A stretch of 40,898 bases of DNA from Clostridia bacterium (GTDB taxonomy: Bacteria; Bacillota; Clostridia; Oscillospirales; CAG-382): assembly GCA_017397955.1 (NCBI GenBank), contig JAFQHL010000045.1, forward strand, positions 168,764-209,661. The letters run 5' to 3'. The position numbers and the translations under genes are program-made. Within the stretch, counting starts at the first letter, position 1, and each line of letters opens with the position of its first letter. Positions 1 through 9,500 of the stretch are shown one piece after another. The notes under the pieces are model-generated. The model saw only the letters and a list, made by a program, of their open reading frames with translations, ran no database searches and was not told the origin of the DNA.

Positions 1-410
1 TAAACCTTTTTTTTGTTGCCGTCAAGGGCGGCAAAACGGATATCACCGGAATATATCTGCCCCTGAGGTCCCTGTATAAGGCGCATAACTGACATACTGG
101 TAACTGATTTACCGCAGCCCGACTCTCCAACAACGCCAACCGTAGCGTTTTTGGGCACATCAAAGGATACGCCGTTAACGGCCTTTACAACGCCTTGTTC
201 TGTAAAGAAATAGGTGTGAAGGTTGTCGATTTCCAAAATGTTTTCTTCGTTCTTCAGCTGAGAAAGGAACTCCGCCTCATCTGCGTTACGGTTTTTGTAC
301 TTTTCAAGCCGTTTTATTTCCTTGGCGTTAGCCTTGGCTATTGCGCGTACCTCTTTACCCGTAAGGTAACCCTTGGGCTTGGAGGATGTGTTGTTATTTT
401 CTTTATTCAT
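1..410 (-). CDS. Oligopeptide/dipeptide ABC transporter ATPase (OppD/DppD-like), 5' part only
   Basis: The reading frame opens at an ATG at 410 and runs off the left edge, giving 136 residues. The Walker A motif GESGCGKS (about residues 95-102) and the preceding LEIDNLHTYF and VVKAVNGVSFDV segments match the N-terminal part of OppD/DppD ATPases, which power peptide import on the cytoplasmic face. The stop of the upstream permease lies three bases before this ATG, and an AAGGAG site sits inside the end of the permease gene, so the two are co-transcribed and probably translationally coupled. Oddity: about 57 charged, Lys/Glu/Asn-rich residues precede the point where these ATPases usually begin. 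The signature motif, Walker B and C-terminal oligopeptide domain lie outside the window, so substrate class rests on the neighbouring genes. Confidence 0.9.
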   Translation of the reverse strand, partial: MNKENNNTSSKPKGYLTGKEVRAIAKANAKEIKRLEKYKNRNADEAEFLSQLKNEENILEIDNLHTYFFTEQGVVKAVNGVSFDVPKNATVGVVGESGCGKSVTSMSVMRLIQGPQGQIYSGDIRFAALDGNKKKV

Positions 411-413
411 CGT

Positions 414-1457
414 TTATCTCCTTGCCTTCGGGTCAAGTGCGTCACGCAGACCGTCGCCCACAAAGTTAAAGCCCAAAACGGCAATAACTATGCAAACACC
501 TGCGGGAACCCAAATGTTCAAATAGTTCTGCATAACATCCATATCCTTGGATATTATCTCTATCATCGTACCCCATGCGGCGTAGGGCGGCTGTACGCCC
601 AGACCAAGGTACGAAAGTGTAGCTTCGTAAAGTATCATACTACCCAAGCTGAGACTCATTTGTACAATAAGCTGGGGCATAACATTAGGCACCAAATGCT
701 TGAAAATTTTGCGGGGGGTAGAGTAACCCATAGCCTCCGCCGCAACCATGTATTCCTGCTCTCTCAGGGAGAGGATCTGACCTCTTACAAGTCTTGCCGT
801 ACCCGGCCAGGAAAATAGGGTAAGGTAGATCATAAGCAGGTAAATTATGTACTTTTTGTCAATATCTGATGCGGAAAGAATGGTGCTTATAATAAGCAGA
901 ATCGGTATACCGGGAAGACAAATAAGAATATCGCATATTCTCATTATTATGTTGTCGATAATCCCGCCGAAATAACCTGCAATACCGCCAAGCACGGTGC
1001 CAAGCAGGGTAATAACAAATACCGCAATAAAGCTTACTGTAAGGGATATTCTGCCGCCGTACATAAGCCTTACAAAAATGTCATAGCCCTGAGTATCCGT
1101 ACCCAAAAGGTGCTCTGAGGAGGAGGGCGCAAAGGAGTTATCCTTCTGCCACGTCTCCTTTACTTGCTTAACGGTATATTCAACTCCGTCAACGGTGTAA
1201 GTAGTTTCGTCCACGGTGTAAACAATTTTACCGCTTTCGTCAAGCTGTGTTTCGCCCCACTTGTCGTAGATAAGAGGACCGAAAAAGCTGAAAATAAACA
1301 GACCTACGACCATTATAAGCCCTACAATACTAAGCTTGGAACGGAAAAATCTGCGTACCACCATTCTGGTGGGGGACATAAGGCGTAAATTCTTATCCAA
1401 AGGGGCTTCGGTGTCAGCTGCTTCGTTTTGAACATTCTTGCTGTTAAGCTCTTCCAT
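414..1457 (-). CDS. Peptide ABC transporter permease (OppC/DppC-like)
   Basis: A 347-residue inner-membrane permease of the peptide/nickel family. The first membrane helix is near residues 42-62. The conserved LLGTDTQGYDIFVRL segment (about 117-131) is the family's GTDxxGxDxxxRL motif. The cytoplasmic EAA loop that contacts the ATPase reads EAMGYSTPRKIFKHLVPN, and the YLGLGVQPPYAAWG segment near the end is also typical of OppC. Between helix 1 and the GTD motif there is an unusually long Thr/Val-rich extracytoplasmic insertion (about residues 63-115) containing two similar TVD-x(2-4)-YTV units. The start is set by AAGGAGG just upstream in the 13-base gap after the preceding permease gene. It is the fifth gene of the protease-transporter operon and should pair with the OppB-like permease. 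Confidence 0.95.
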   Translation of the reverse strand: MEELNSKNVQNEAADTEAPLDKNLRLMSPTRMVVRRFFRSKLSIVGLIMVVGLFIFSFFGPLIYDKWGETQLDESGKIVYTVDETTYTVDGVEYTVKQVKETWQKDNSFAPSSSEHLLGTDTQGYDIFVRLMYGGRISLTVSFIAVFVITLLGTVLGGIAGYFGGIIDNIIMRICDILICLPGIPILLIISTILSASDIDKKYIIYLLMIYLTLFSWPGTARLVRGQILSLREQEYMVAAEAMGYSTPRKIFKHLVPNVMPQLIVQMSLSLGSMILYEATLSYLGLGVQPPYAAWGTMIEIISKDMDVMQNYLNIWVPAGVCIVIAVLGFNFVGDGLRDALDPKARR

Positions 1458-1470
1458 TGTTTACGCCTCC

Positions 1471-2463
1471 TTACTCTAATTTTACTCTTGGGTCAACTAT
1501 AGCGTACATAAGGTCTGCAAGCAAAACGCCTATAACGCTAAGCAACGCCAAAAACATATTGTAGCCCATGATAAAGGGAATGTCACCGCGGTTCATGGCA
1601 TCAAGTGCTACTTTACCGATACCGGGCAGGTCAAACACCTGCTCGGTAATAATCGCACCGGAGAACAAAGAGGGAAGTAATCCCGCTAAGGATGTTACCA
1701 AGGGGATAAGCGTGTTACGGAAAGCGTGCTTGTTTATAACCTTGCTTTCCTTAAGCCCCTTTGCTCTTGCGGTTCTGATATAGTCGGAGTTCATAACCTC
1801 AAGCATTGTGGTTCTTGTCATCCTCATTCTTGCACCGATGCTTAGGATTACGATGGTGAGTATGGGGATAAATGCGTGGCTTATGTACTGCCCCCACATA
1901 CCCAGCGCAGAATAGTCGGATGTTGCATCCACTAAGCCGGAGGCGGGGAACCACCCCAGCCTCAAGGCAAAGAATTCTTTAAGTATCTGCCCAAAGAAGA
2001 AGGAGGGCAGAGAAATACCTATCATAACAAGTACGGTAACCACATAGTCACGCAACTTATATTGATGGGTAGCAGCAGTTATACCCAAGGGTATGGCAAT
2101 CATAAACTCAAAAATGGTTGCCACAAGTGCAATAAGGAAGGAAACGCCCATGTGTTCCACAATAACATCTGCTACGGGTACTGCGTGAACAAAGCTTGTA
2201 CCAAGGTCAAAGCGCGCCAGCGCACCAAGCCAGTTTACATAGCCGGACAATATGCCCTTAAAGCTGTTATCGCCTAGTCCGTAGGTTTCGTAAAGCGCGT
2301 TTACCGTTTCTTCGCTTACCGTTGCACCGCCTTGGTTTATTGCATTTATCTTATCCTGTACAAAATCAACGGGCATAAGCCTTATAAGAAAATAAATTAT
2401 CATTGACACGCCAAGCAAGATAAGCAGGGCAAGCCCCAAGCGTTTAAGAATATATTTCAGCAT
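1471..2463 (-). CDS. Peptide ABC transporter permease (OppB/DppB-like)
   Basis: A 330-residue permease with an N-terminal helix (about 9-29), the LGTSF and PVADVIVEHM segments, several further helices, and an EAA loop near ARAKGLKESKVINKHAFRN. The DLPGIGKVALDAMNRGDIP segment and the ending DPRVKLE are standard for OppB/DppB proteins. With the OppC-like protein it would form the transmembrane channel of a peptide importer. An AGGAG site lies about eight bases before the ATG. The gene follows the solute-binding lipoprotein by 24 bases and precedes the OppC-like gene by 13 bases. Length is normal for the family, and no oddity was seen. Confidence 0.95.
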   Translation of the reverse strand: MLKYILKRLGLALLILLGVSMIIYFLIRLMPVDFVQDKINAINQGGATVSEETVNALYETYGLGDNSFKGILSGYVNWLGALARFDLGTSFVHAVPVADVIVEHMGVSFLIALVATIFEFMIAIPLGITAATHQYKLRDYVVTVLVMIGISLPSFFFGQILKEFFALRLGWFPASGLVDATSDYSALGMWGQYISHAFIPILTIVILSIGARMRMTRTTMLEVMNSDYIRTARAKGLKESKVINKHAFRNTLIPLVTSLAGLLPSLFSGAIITEQVFDLPGIGKVALDAMNRGDIPFIMGYNMFLALLSVIGVLLADLMYAIVDPRVKLE

Positions 2464-2487
2464 AAATACACTCCTGAATTAAGTTGA

Positions 2488-5088
2488 TTAAGAAGCAAAT
2501 TCAAGCTCCCAAATACGGTCAAGAGGAGAGGAGTAGGGGTTGATGTTTTCAGGCAAACTGTCAGATGCTATAACATTGGAGTTGTATGCATACAAAACAT
2601 CGCGCTGGTACACGGGCAGCTCTATTGCCAAGTCAAGGATAAGCCCCATTGCCTGTTCATAAAGCTCACTGCGTACTGCGGTATCGTTGGTAGAACGTGC
2701 ATCTTCAATAAGCTTGCTAAGGTCGTCAAGCAACTTAAGTTCTTCAGCGGTGCCACTGTTCTTGATATAGTCATAGCCCCATGCCTTGGTGCTTGTAGCG
2801 GTAGAATTCTTGTGGTAAACCTGATAAAGGTCGGGGTCAAGTGCAGAGGACCAAGCAGCAGCCCAAACTTCAAGAGAACCGGTGTTTATCTTGGTAAGTG
2901 CCTGAATATCGCAAACAACGTCTATATCCCAGCCAAGGCTTTCAAGTAATGCTTCCGCATCTCTGAATACCTTATAGGTGGGGTGGTCCTGAAGGTTTGC
3001 ACCTGCAATGGTGAAGGTAACCTTAAGGCTGCTGTCGCCTGCGCTTACGCCTGCTTGTTGCATATAGTTTGTGATGTTAGCCTTTGCAATTTCTTCGCTC
3101 CAAGTGCCTATCTGGGGATAATCCTTGCCGTTGTCATCAACAAAGTCGCCGTTGTCATCCTTGGGGTAAGCCCAGCTAACTTTGGACATGGGCCAGAAAA
3201 TTCTGTCTGCAGTACCTGCGCGGTAGTAATCCAAAGCCAGGGAGGTATTCATAGCGCACATAATTGCTTTACGCAAATTAACGTCGCTAATCTTCTTAGC
3301 GTTAACGCCTATATAACCGTAACCAAGCTGGTCGGTGGTTATGGTAACCATACCGCTGCTCTTAAGCTCGGTAAGCTTGTCGTAGTTGTTGGTGGTAAGA
3401 GAGGGGGAGATATAGTGAACGGTGCCTGTTTCCAATGCGGAAATAGCGTTGTTGGAGCTTACTATCTGGTAACGAATCTTGTCAATCTTTGCGTTTTCAA
3501 TGCCTGCACCAACGGTATTGAAGTTGGTGTTAGCTTTGAAGTATACAACATTGTTGGTGTAGAACGCGCTCTGGTCGGGGTTATCGCCACCGTTGCTGTC
3601 GGTTGCCTTGTAAGAGCCTGCGCCCATAGGCAACTTAATGTTTCTTGTGGATTGAACGATGTCGGTCATAAAGCTGAAGCTTGCGTATTCAACGCCAAAC
3701 TTGCTGTTAGCTATATCCACGCCAACTTTACTACCTTCGCCGTAGTAATGCTGAGGTGCAACAGGGATGGCAAAGTTCCATATAGCCTTGGGGTCAACGC
3801 CTTCTATGGTTATCTGAAGAACATCGTATTCATCGGGGTTGGTAACGGTGCCGTCTTCGTTGTGACCGGAAGCTATGGTGTATTCGGTGCCGTTAACGGT
3901 AATCTTTGTACCTGCGGCATCGGTGTGACCTAAGGAAACAATACCTTCAATGTCTTTAATAAGAAGCTCGCCGTCTTTTGCGTTTTCTTTAAGGATAACT
4001 TCCTTTGCCTTTGCGGTATATTCGTTAAGAAGAGTGGTGGAAGTTGCCCAGTAAAGAAGGATTTCATCAAGTGCAGACTGAATCTTGCTGGTATAAACGT
4101 AGTTTATAGCCTCTTCCTTGGAGTTTACGTTGGAGTAGTTCTTTGTAAGGCTTTCAAACTTGGTCTTGTCGTCCTTGCCGTCTTCACCCTTAGCGTACTT
4201 AACGCTTACAAAGCCTTCGGAATACATAAAGCAAAAGATTTCGTCCTTAAACTCTTCATAGTTTGTATAAGGAGCATCTACATAGGATTCTTGCGCGTTT
4301 GCATAGTCGGATACAAGCTCTTCTTTAAACAGCTTAAGTGCGTATTCATAATCCTTAAGCAAATTGTCGCTTGTAATCTCGTCGGGGTTGTTGGAAAGCG
4401 CCGCCTTATAGCCGGAGCTTACGGACCACGCCTTTATTGCATCAACCATTTCATCATAGCTAACTTCGCTGGTAGAGGAATTTTTACGCAGGGAAATGTA
4501 AAGGTTTATAAGCTCATAAAGTCTTGCTTCCGCTCTGCCTGCGGCCTGAGAAGCAATAAGGTCGTCGCCGCCGTTTACACCGCTGCTAACGGTTTGGGTT
4601 CGATATTCGTTAAGACCCTTGATTTTTGTGGAATAAAGGGTGTTGGAGCCGGTGTAAACCGGGTCAAGGTAAACGTAAAGGTTAAAAAGCACGTCTTCCA
4701 TTGTTAAGGGGTGACCGTCGGAGAAAAGTATGCCGTTTTTAAGGACAAAGTTGTAGGTAACACTGTCATCTGCGTTGTTAACTATTTCATAATCCTTAAC
4801 AACAACAGCTTCGTCATCGCCGTATGCAACCTTAACTTCGCCGTTCTCGAATTTGGAGGAAAGCATACCGATTTGAGTCATGCTAACTATGGTGCCGTCT
4901 GCGGCAGAGGTAGAGAAGAAGGGGTTAAACAAACCGTCCAATTGGTCGGTCATTATAACCAATGCGTTGGGAGTTTCGCCGCTTACGCCTTTGCTTTCGT
5001 TATCTTTGTTGCCGTCGGAGTTCCCGCCGCAAGCAGCAAAGCTTACGCACATTGCAAAGCACAGAATAAGGGATAAAATTCTTTTCAT
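2488..5088 (-). CDS. Extracellular peptide-binding lipoprotein (SBP_bac_5 family), oversized
   Basis: An 866-residue lipoprotein with a signal peptide and lipobox ending at Cys20 (SFAAC). The N-terminal lobe contains LFNPFFSTSAADGTIVSMTQ and YNFVLKNGILFSDGHPLTMEDV, and the later GYIGVNAKK and VNLRKAIMCAMNTSLALDYY segments are hallmarks of family-5 solute-binding proteins that deliver oligopeptides to Opp-type permeases. Usual length is about 500-600 residues. The excess is mainly a Lys/Glu/Tyr-rich, predicted helical insertion at about residues 165-380, followed by a short strand-rich stretch before the family sequence resumes near FAIPVAPQHYYG. An AAGGAG site lies 8-9 bases before the ATG. 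Its place between a surface protease and two permeases suggests it captures protease products. The actual ligand is unknown. Confidence 0.93.
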   Translation of the reverse strand: MKRILSLILCFAMCVSFAACGGNSDGNKDNESKGVSGETPNALVIMTDQLDGLFNPFFSTSAADGTIVSMTQIGMLSSKFENGEVKVAYGDDEAVVVKDYEIVNNADDSVTYNFVLKNGILFSDGHPLTMEDVLFNLYVYLDPVYTGSNTLYSTKIKGLNEYRTQTVSSGVNGGDDLIASQAAGRAEARLYELINLYISLRKNSSTSEVSYDEMVDAIKAWSVSSGYKAALSNNPDEITSDNLLKDYEYALKLFKEELVSDYANAQESYVDAPYTNYEEFKDEIFCFMYSEGFVSVKYAKGEDGKDDKTKFESLTKNYSNVNSKEEAINYVYTSKIQSALDEILLYWATSTTLLNEYTAKAKEVILKENAKDGELLIKDIEGIVSLGHTDAAGTKITVNGTEYTIASGHNEDGTVTNPDEYDVLQITIEGVDPKAIWNFAIPVAPQHYYGEGSKVGVDIANSKFGVEYASFSFMTDIVQSTRNIKLPMGAGSYKATDSNGGDNPDQSAFYTNNVVYFKANTNFNTVGAGIENAKIDKIRYQIVSSNNAISALETGTVHYISPSLTTNNYDKLTELKSSGMVTITTDQLGYGYIGVNAKKISDVNLRKAIMCAMNTSLALDYYRAGTADRIFWPMSKVSWAYPKDDNGDFVDDNGKDYPQIGTWSEEIAKANITNYMQQAGVSAGDSSLKVTFTIAGANLQDHPTYKVFRDAEALLESLGWDIDVVCDIQALTKINTGSLEVWAAAWSSALDPDLYQVYHKNSTATSTKAWGYDYIKNSGTAEELKLLDDLSKLIEDARSTNDTAVRSELYEQAMGLILDLAIELPVYQRDVLYAYNSNVIASDSLPENINPYSSPLDRIWELEFAS

Positions 5089-5115
5089 TTTTCTGCTCCT
5101 TTATATGTTGTTTTT

Positions 5116-6534
5116 TTAATTATTACTTGCTTCGTCGGTGGAAACTTCTTCATCAGAGGTTTCCTCTGCATCGCCGTATACAAGCTCAACCGCGGTGCCT
5201 TCAACTTTTATGTTGTATTCGGGCTTGCCGCCTTCCGTTACAACACAGCTTATATCGGAATGGTCAATACTTAAGGTGTTGTTGCCGCAGATAAGGTCAA
5301 TTGTATAGTCGTCTGTGGCAAAATAAATATCGTGCGCCAGTGCCAAGGTGCTGTTGTCGATTGTCACGTTTTCAATCAAAGCATTGCTTACCGTGCCTGC
5401 AAATAAGCCATAGTAGGTGCCGGGCTTACGTGCACCCTTGCTGATTGTAAAGCTTATGTTATTAAATTTAACGTCACTTATCTTTGCGGTGTTTTCCAAA
5501 CGGCCAAACAAGCCAAAGCTTGTCTTGTCTGTATTATTACACTCAACGGCTATGTTGCTTATTGTGTGTCCGTTGCCGTTTATACTTCCGCTGAAAGCAC
5601 CTGTAACCAAAGAGCTGGGCCAGTTTATACCCGTAAAATCAAGGTCGCCGTAAAGAGTATAGTGGGCGGAGGGTGAATAGTTTTTAACAAATTGTTCTGC
5701 CGTGTATATGCGGTATTCCTTAAGTTCAGACCATTCCACATACACGTTCATAGAGGCTTCACCCTCTATCTCACCCGTTTCGCTGTTAAGGGCACCTATA
5801 TGCTTAAAAGTTTTGCCCTTAAGCTCTTCTTTGCCGGCTTCACCGTCGGTATAAGCGGCTTTAAAGGTAAAGCCTTTCTTCTCAGGTATATCGCCTAAAT
5901 TAGCGGTAGCTTCACCGTCTACCCAGTAGGGCAGGGTAAACTCTGTACCGTTTGCGGGGTTAAATTCCTTAATAAAATAAGGCTCTGCACCTTCAGCGGC
6001 GTTAAGGTCGTAAAATTTAATCTCAAACTTAGGCGCCCAAACCGCATAAAGGGTCAAAACAGGTTCTTCTGCCTTGTAGCTTTTGGTAGGGTCAATCTTC
6101 AGCGTGTCCGGCTTGTAAGCGGATGTACCAATGTTTTCGGCATCAAAATTCCACTTGCCGCCGTAGCTGTAGTAGGTTTTGCCGTTATCGTCCGTATGTT
6201 CTGTCTTTTCTGCAAACCAGCCAACAAAATAATAGCCGCTGTTTTTAACCTTAAGGTTAAGGTCTGTTCTGTTTTCGTCATCCGGAGGAATAATTGGCAA
6301 CTCCACCATTCCGTCAGCGTTTTCCTTCATCCCCTTGATGTTGTAAGAGTCGGAAATTGCCCAGGTATTACTGTCACCAAAGCTTCCCCCGTTAGCGTCA
6401 TATCTGACGCTAACGGTATATCCTTCTTCGTTGTTTGTTTCGTATGCCGTATCTTTCCCCGCACAGCTTGCCAAGGTCAACATTGCCGCGGGTAGCAGTA
6501 ATGCACATAAAGCTTTTTTAAAACTAAAACTCAT
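5116..6534 (-). CDS. Lipoprotein with InlB-type B-repeat and GLUG-like region
   Basis: A 472-residue predicted lipoprotein whose signal peptide ends at Cys24 (LASC). Residues of about 40-110 (VSVRYDANGGSFGD, then YYFVGWFAEK) and a further EIKFYDLNAAEGAEP segment resemble Listeria-Bacteroides/InlB B-repeats, which are beta-grasp surface modules. The second half contains YTLYGDLDFTGINWPSS and NGNGHTISNIAVE plus FGLFGRLENTAKISDV, a pattern of GLUG-type repeats in surface proteins. The C-terminus is acidic (Glu/Ser/Asp). It lies 29 bases downstream of the protease gene and 27 bases upstream of the binding-protein gene, so it belongs to the same operon. It may be a surface adhesin or an accessory to the protease. 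No enzymatic motif was seen. Confidence 0.85.
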   Translation of the reverse strand: MSFSFKKALCALLLPAAMLTLASCAGKDTAYETNNEEGYTVSVRYDANGGSFGDSNTWAISDSYNIKGMKENADGMVELPIIPPDDENRTDLNLKVKNSGYYFVGWFAEKTEHTDDNGKTYYSYGGKWNFDAENIGTSAYKPDTLKIDPTKSYKAEEPVLTLYAVWAPKFEIKFYDLNAAEGAEPYFIKEFNPANGTEFTLPYWVDGEATANLGDIPEKKGFTFKAAYTDGEAGKEELKGKTFKHIGALNSETGEIEGEASMNVYVEWSELKEYRIYTAEQFVKNYSPSAHYTLYGDLDFTGINWPSSLVTGAFSGSINGNGHTISNIAVECNNTDKTSFGLFGRLENTAKISDVKFNNISFTISKGARKPGTYYGLFAGTVSNALIENVTIDNSTLALAHDIYFATDDYTIDLICGNNTLSIDHSDISCVVTEGGKPEYNIKVEGTAVELVYGDAEETSDEEVSTDEASNN

Positions 6535-6563
6535 ATCATCACATCCTCGTAATAAATCCGCAA

Positions 6564-9500
6564 TTATTCTTTTTCGGCACCGTCATCCGCTTCAGTGTTC
6601 TTTTTCTTTCCCTTAGCGGTGCTAATAATTGCAGTTATAAGGGCAACTACGGCAAGCGCGCCTATACTTATCCATACAGGAGTCATAGAAAAGTCACTCG
6701 CTTTGTTGTTGTCACCCTCGGCATCGGAAGAATTTTCTCCGCTTTCTTCGGATTCTTCTCCGCCCGAAACCTCATCGTTAGGTGTAAGTGCGGTTATTCT
6801 CTGCTCTGCGGAAACAAGCGCGGGATAATTGCTAACAAGTGCCTGCTGTTCGGTAGTTGCTACCTTGTTGTATGCGGCTCTTGCCGCTTCTACCAACGCC
6901 TTGTCGGTGTATTTAACCTGTTCGGGCAGTTTGTTTATTGCGTCGATCGCTTCCAGCGTAGTGTCGTCTGCTGCAGAAGCACCGTCCATAAATGTGTCAA
7001 AATACTGACCCAAAATATAAGAATCGTAGTACAAGCCGTTAACGGGTCTTATCATGGTAAGCTTGTTTTCTACCTTGCCCACGTAATTAACAAAGCTGGC
7101 ACCGTAAAATACGTTAGAGTACATACCGTCGGTAGAGTTCCACATATAGTAGGGGATTAGTCCCGTACCAAATATTTCCACTTCGTTACCGTCATAATCG
7201 GTGTAGGTGCCAAAGTTACCGCTACCGGGCAAATTTTCAAAGCATTCGTAGTAAGTGGGGTCAAATTCTTCTTCAAGTATGGGTGCTTCAAAGCTGCTGA
7301 ACACAACCGTGTCGAGCTTATCACAGCCAAAGAATGCTTTGTGACCTATTGCTCTTACGGTGTAGGGCAGGGAAACTGTCTTAACATCGGAGTAAGCAAA
7401 CGCCATAGAAGAAACGCGTACCGTGCCATCAGCAACCTTTGCAAAGTCACCTTCGCCTGCATAAGTGCAAAGGATAAGTCCCTTGTCAGTTACACAGTAA
7501 ATAGAGCCGTCTATAATTTTTACCGTATCGCTTATATCATAGGTGTAAACATCAACGCTGTAATCTGTTCCGTTAAAGCTTTCCTTTTCGGTAATCTTAA
7601 AGGCATCTATCTTGCACATGGCAAAAGGATTATCGCCAACTCTTGTAAGAGCATTACCTATGGTAACATCAAACTCTGTAAGTTCTTCTTTCATAAACGC
7701 ATGCTTGCCCAGACTTTCAGCACCGCTTATATCCGCCTTAACAATGGCGTTGTATGCAAATGCATAGTCGCCAATGTTTCTAACATATTTAAGGTTGCTT
7801 ACGGTTGCCAATACTTCGCAGTAGGAAAAAGCACCTTCACCAACATCTACGCCGTTTTTATTAAAGCTTACGCTTTCAAGGGCGTTACAGTATACAAACG
7901 CGTAATCGCCAACAGTTTCTGCTGCGGAAAGGTTTGCGCTTGTAAGCGCTGTTTCTGTAAAGGCATAGCCGTCAACGGTTACTATTCGTGAAAGGTCAAT
8001 TTCCTCCAAGGCTATACAGCCTGCAAAAGCATATTCGGGTATAACGGTAATCTTTTCGCCAAGCACTACGGACTTAAGCTGACGGCAGTAGGAGAATGCG
8101 TTAGCGCCAATGCTCTCCGCGCTTGAAAGGTCAATAGACTCAAGTGCAAGTCCGTGGTAATCGTAAACATAATGCCCCTCAGAGTCAACTGCCGCAACGG
8201 TCATATTCTCGTCGTAGCAAACGTAGTAAACGTCGCCGGAGAAGGCATAGTCGCCTATTTCAACTGCACCGGACAGGTCGATATCTTTAAGAGAGCAGTT
8301 GTTGTAGAAAGCCATATAGCCTATTTTTGCACCCTTGCCAAGTGTAACGCTTTCCAATGAGGCGGCGTTAGCAAAAGCATTTTCACCTATAACGGCGTTT
8401 TCTCCTATAGTAAGAGTTTTAAGGGAGGTGGAGAAGACGTAATAGTACATTCTGTCTTCGCCGTCTATATAATAGTCTACTGTAAATACATAATCCTTGC
8501 TGGCGTTAAACGCGTATTTTCCAAGGGTTACGTTATCGCCTATAACAACCTCTTCCAGCTTAAACAGCTCACTAAACACGCCTTCTTCAACGGTCATACC
8601 GTCAGGAATCCTTACGTTGGTAACAGCTGAATGAGCAAATGCGTACTTGCCTATGCTTGTTTTTGCTGTGAATTCGGGCAGCTCGGTAATAGCTGTTTCG
8701 AAGAAAGCGTATTCGCCTATAGAATCAAGCTTGCCAAGACTTACGGAAACAAGCACGGGGTTGGAGGCAAATGCGTAATCGCCTACAGCGGTAACAGCGC
8801 TAAGCTTAATATCTGTAATGGTCTTGTTGTGAGAGAACGCACCGTCCGCAACTACGCTTACCTTAGCGCCGCCTATATCGTCATAGCTAAACTCACCTTC
8901 AAAGGTGGGTGCAACGGCAACAAGTGTACTACCGTCTGCGGAAAGAATATAGCTGTTCGTCTGAACTTTATAAGCCTTGTTTCCTTCGGAAACTACAAAG
9001 CTTTCAATTTTTGTATCTCTAAATGCAAATTCGCCTATATCATTAACTTCGGGTCCCACGGTAACTTTTGTCATATTTTCACATTCGTAAAACATACCTT
9101 CGGGCAATACCGCCGCGTTAACGTAAAACTCGGTCAATGCTTCGCAGTCAGTAAACGCATAAGCACCGTACTTAACCTTAGATGCCCCTATGGTAACCTC
9201 AGAAAGGTTTTTACAGCCCGCAAATGCGTATTGACCTATAGAAAGCAGGGTATCTGCCATTTCAATACCTTTAAGCTCTTTGTTGCCCGCAAACGCATAG
9301 TCAGAAACAATGCAGATGGAGTCAAGCTTGATTGTACCCTGCAGGTTGCAGCTTTCAAAAGCATTTTGGTTAATAATCTTTAGGTTGTTTTCGCTACTGA
9401 AGCTTATCTTTTTAAGAGAGGTACAGCCGTAAAACGCACCGTATTCAACGGCTTCAAGGGTGGAAGGGAATACTACCTCTTCAAGTGCTGTCAGGCTGGC

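Noticed and set aside
2983..3933. Plus-strand open frame of 316 codons inside the binding-protein gene
   Set aside because: Shadow of the peptide-binding lipoprotein; no start signal and no recognisable domain.
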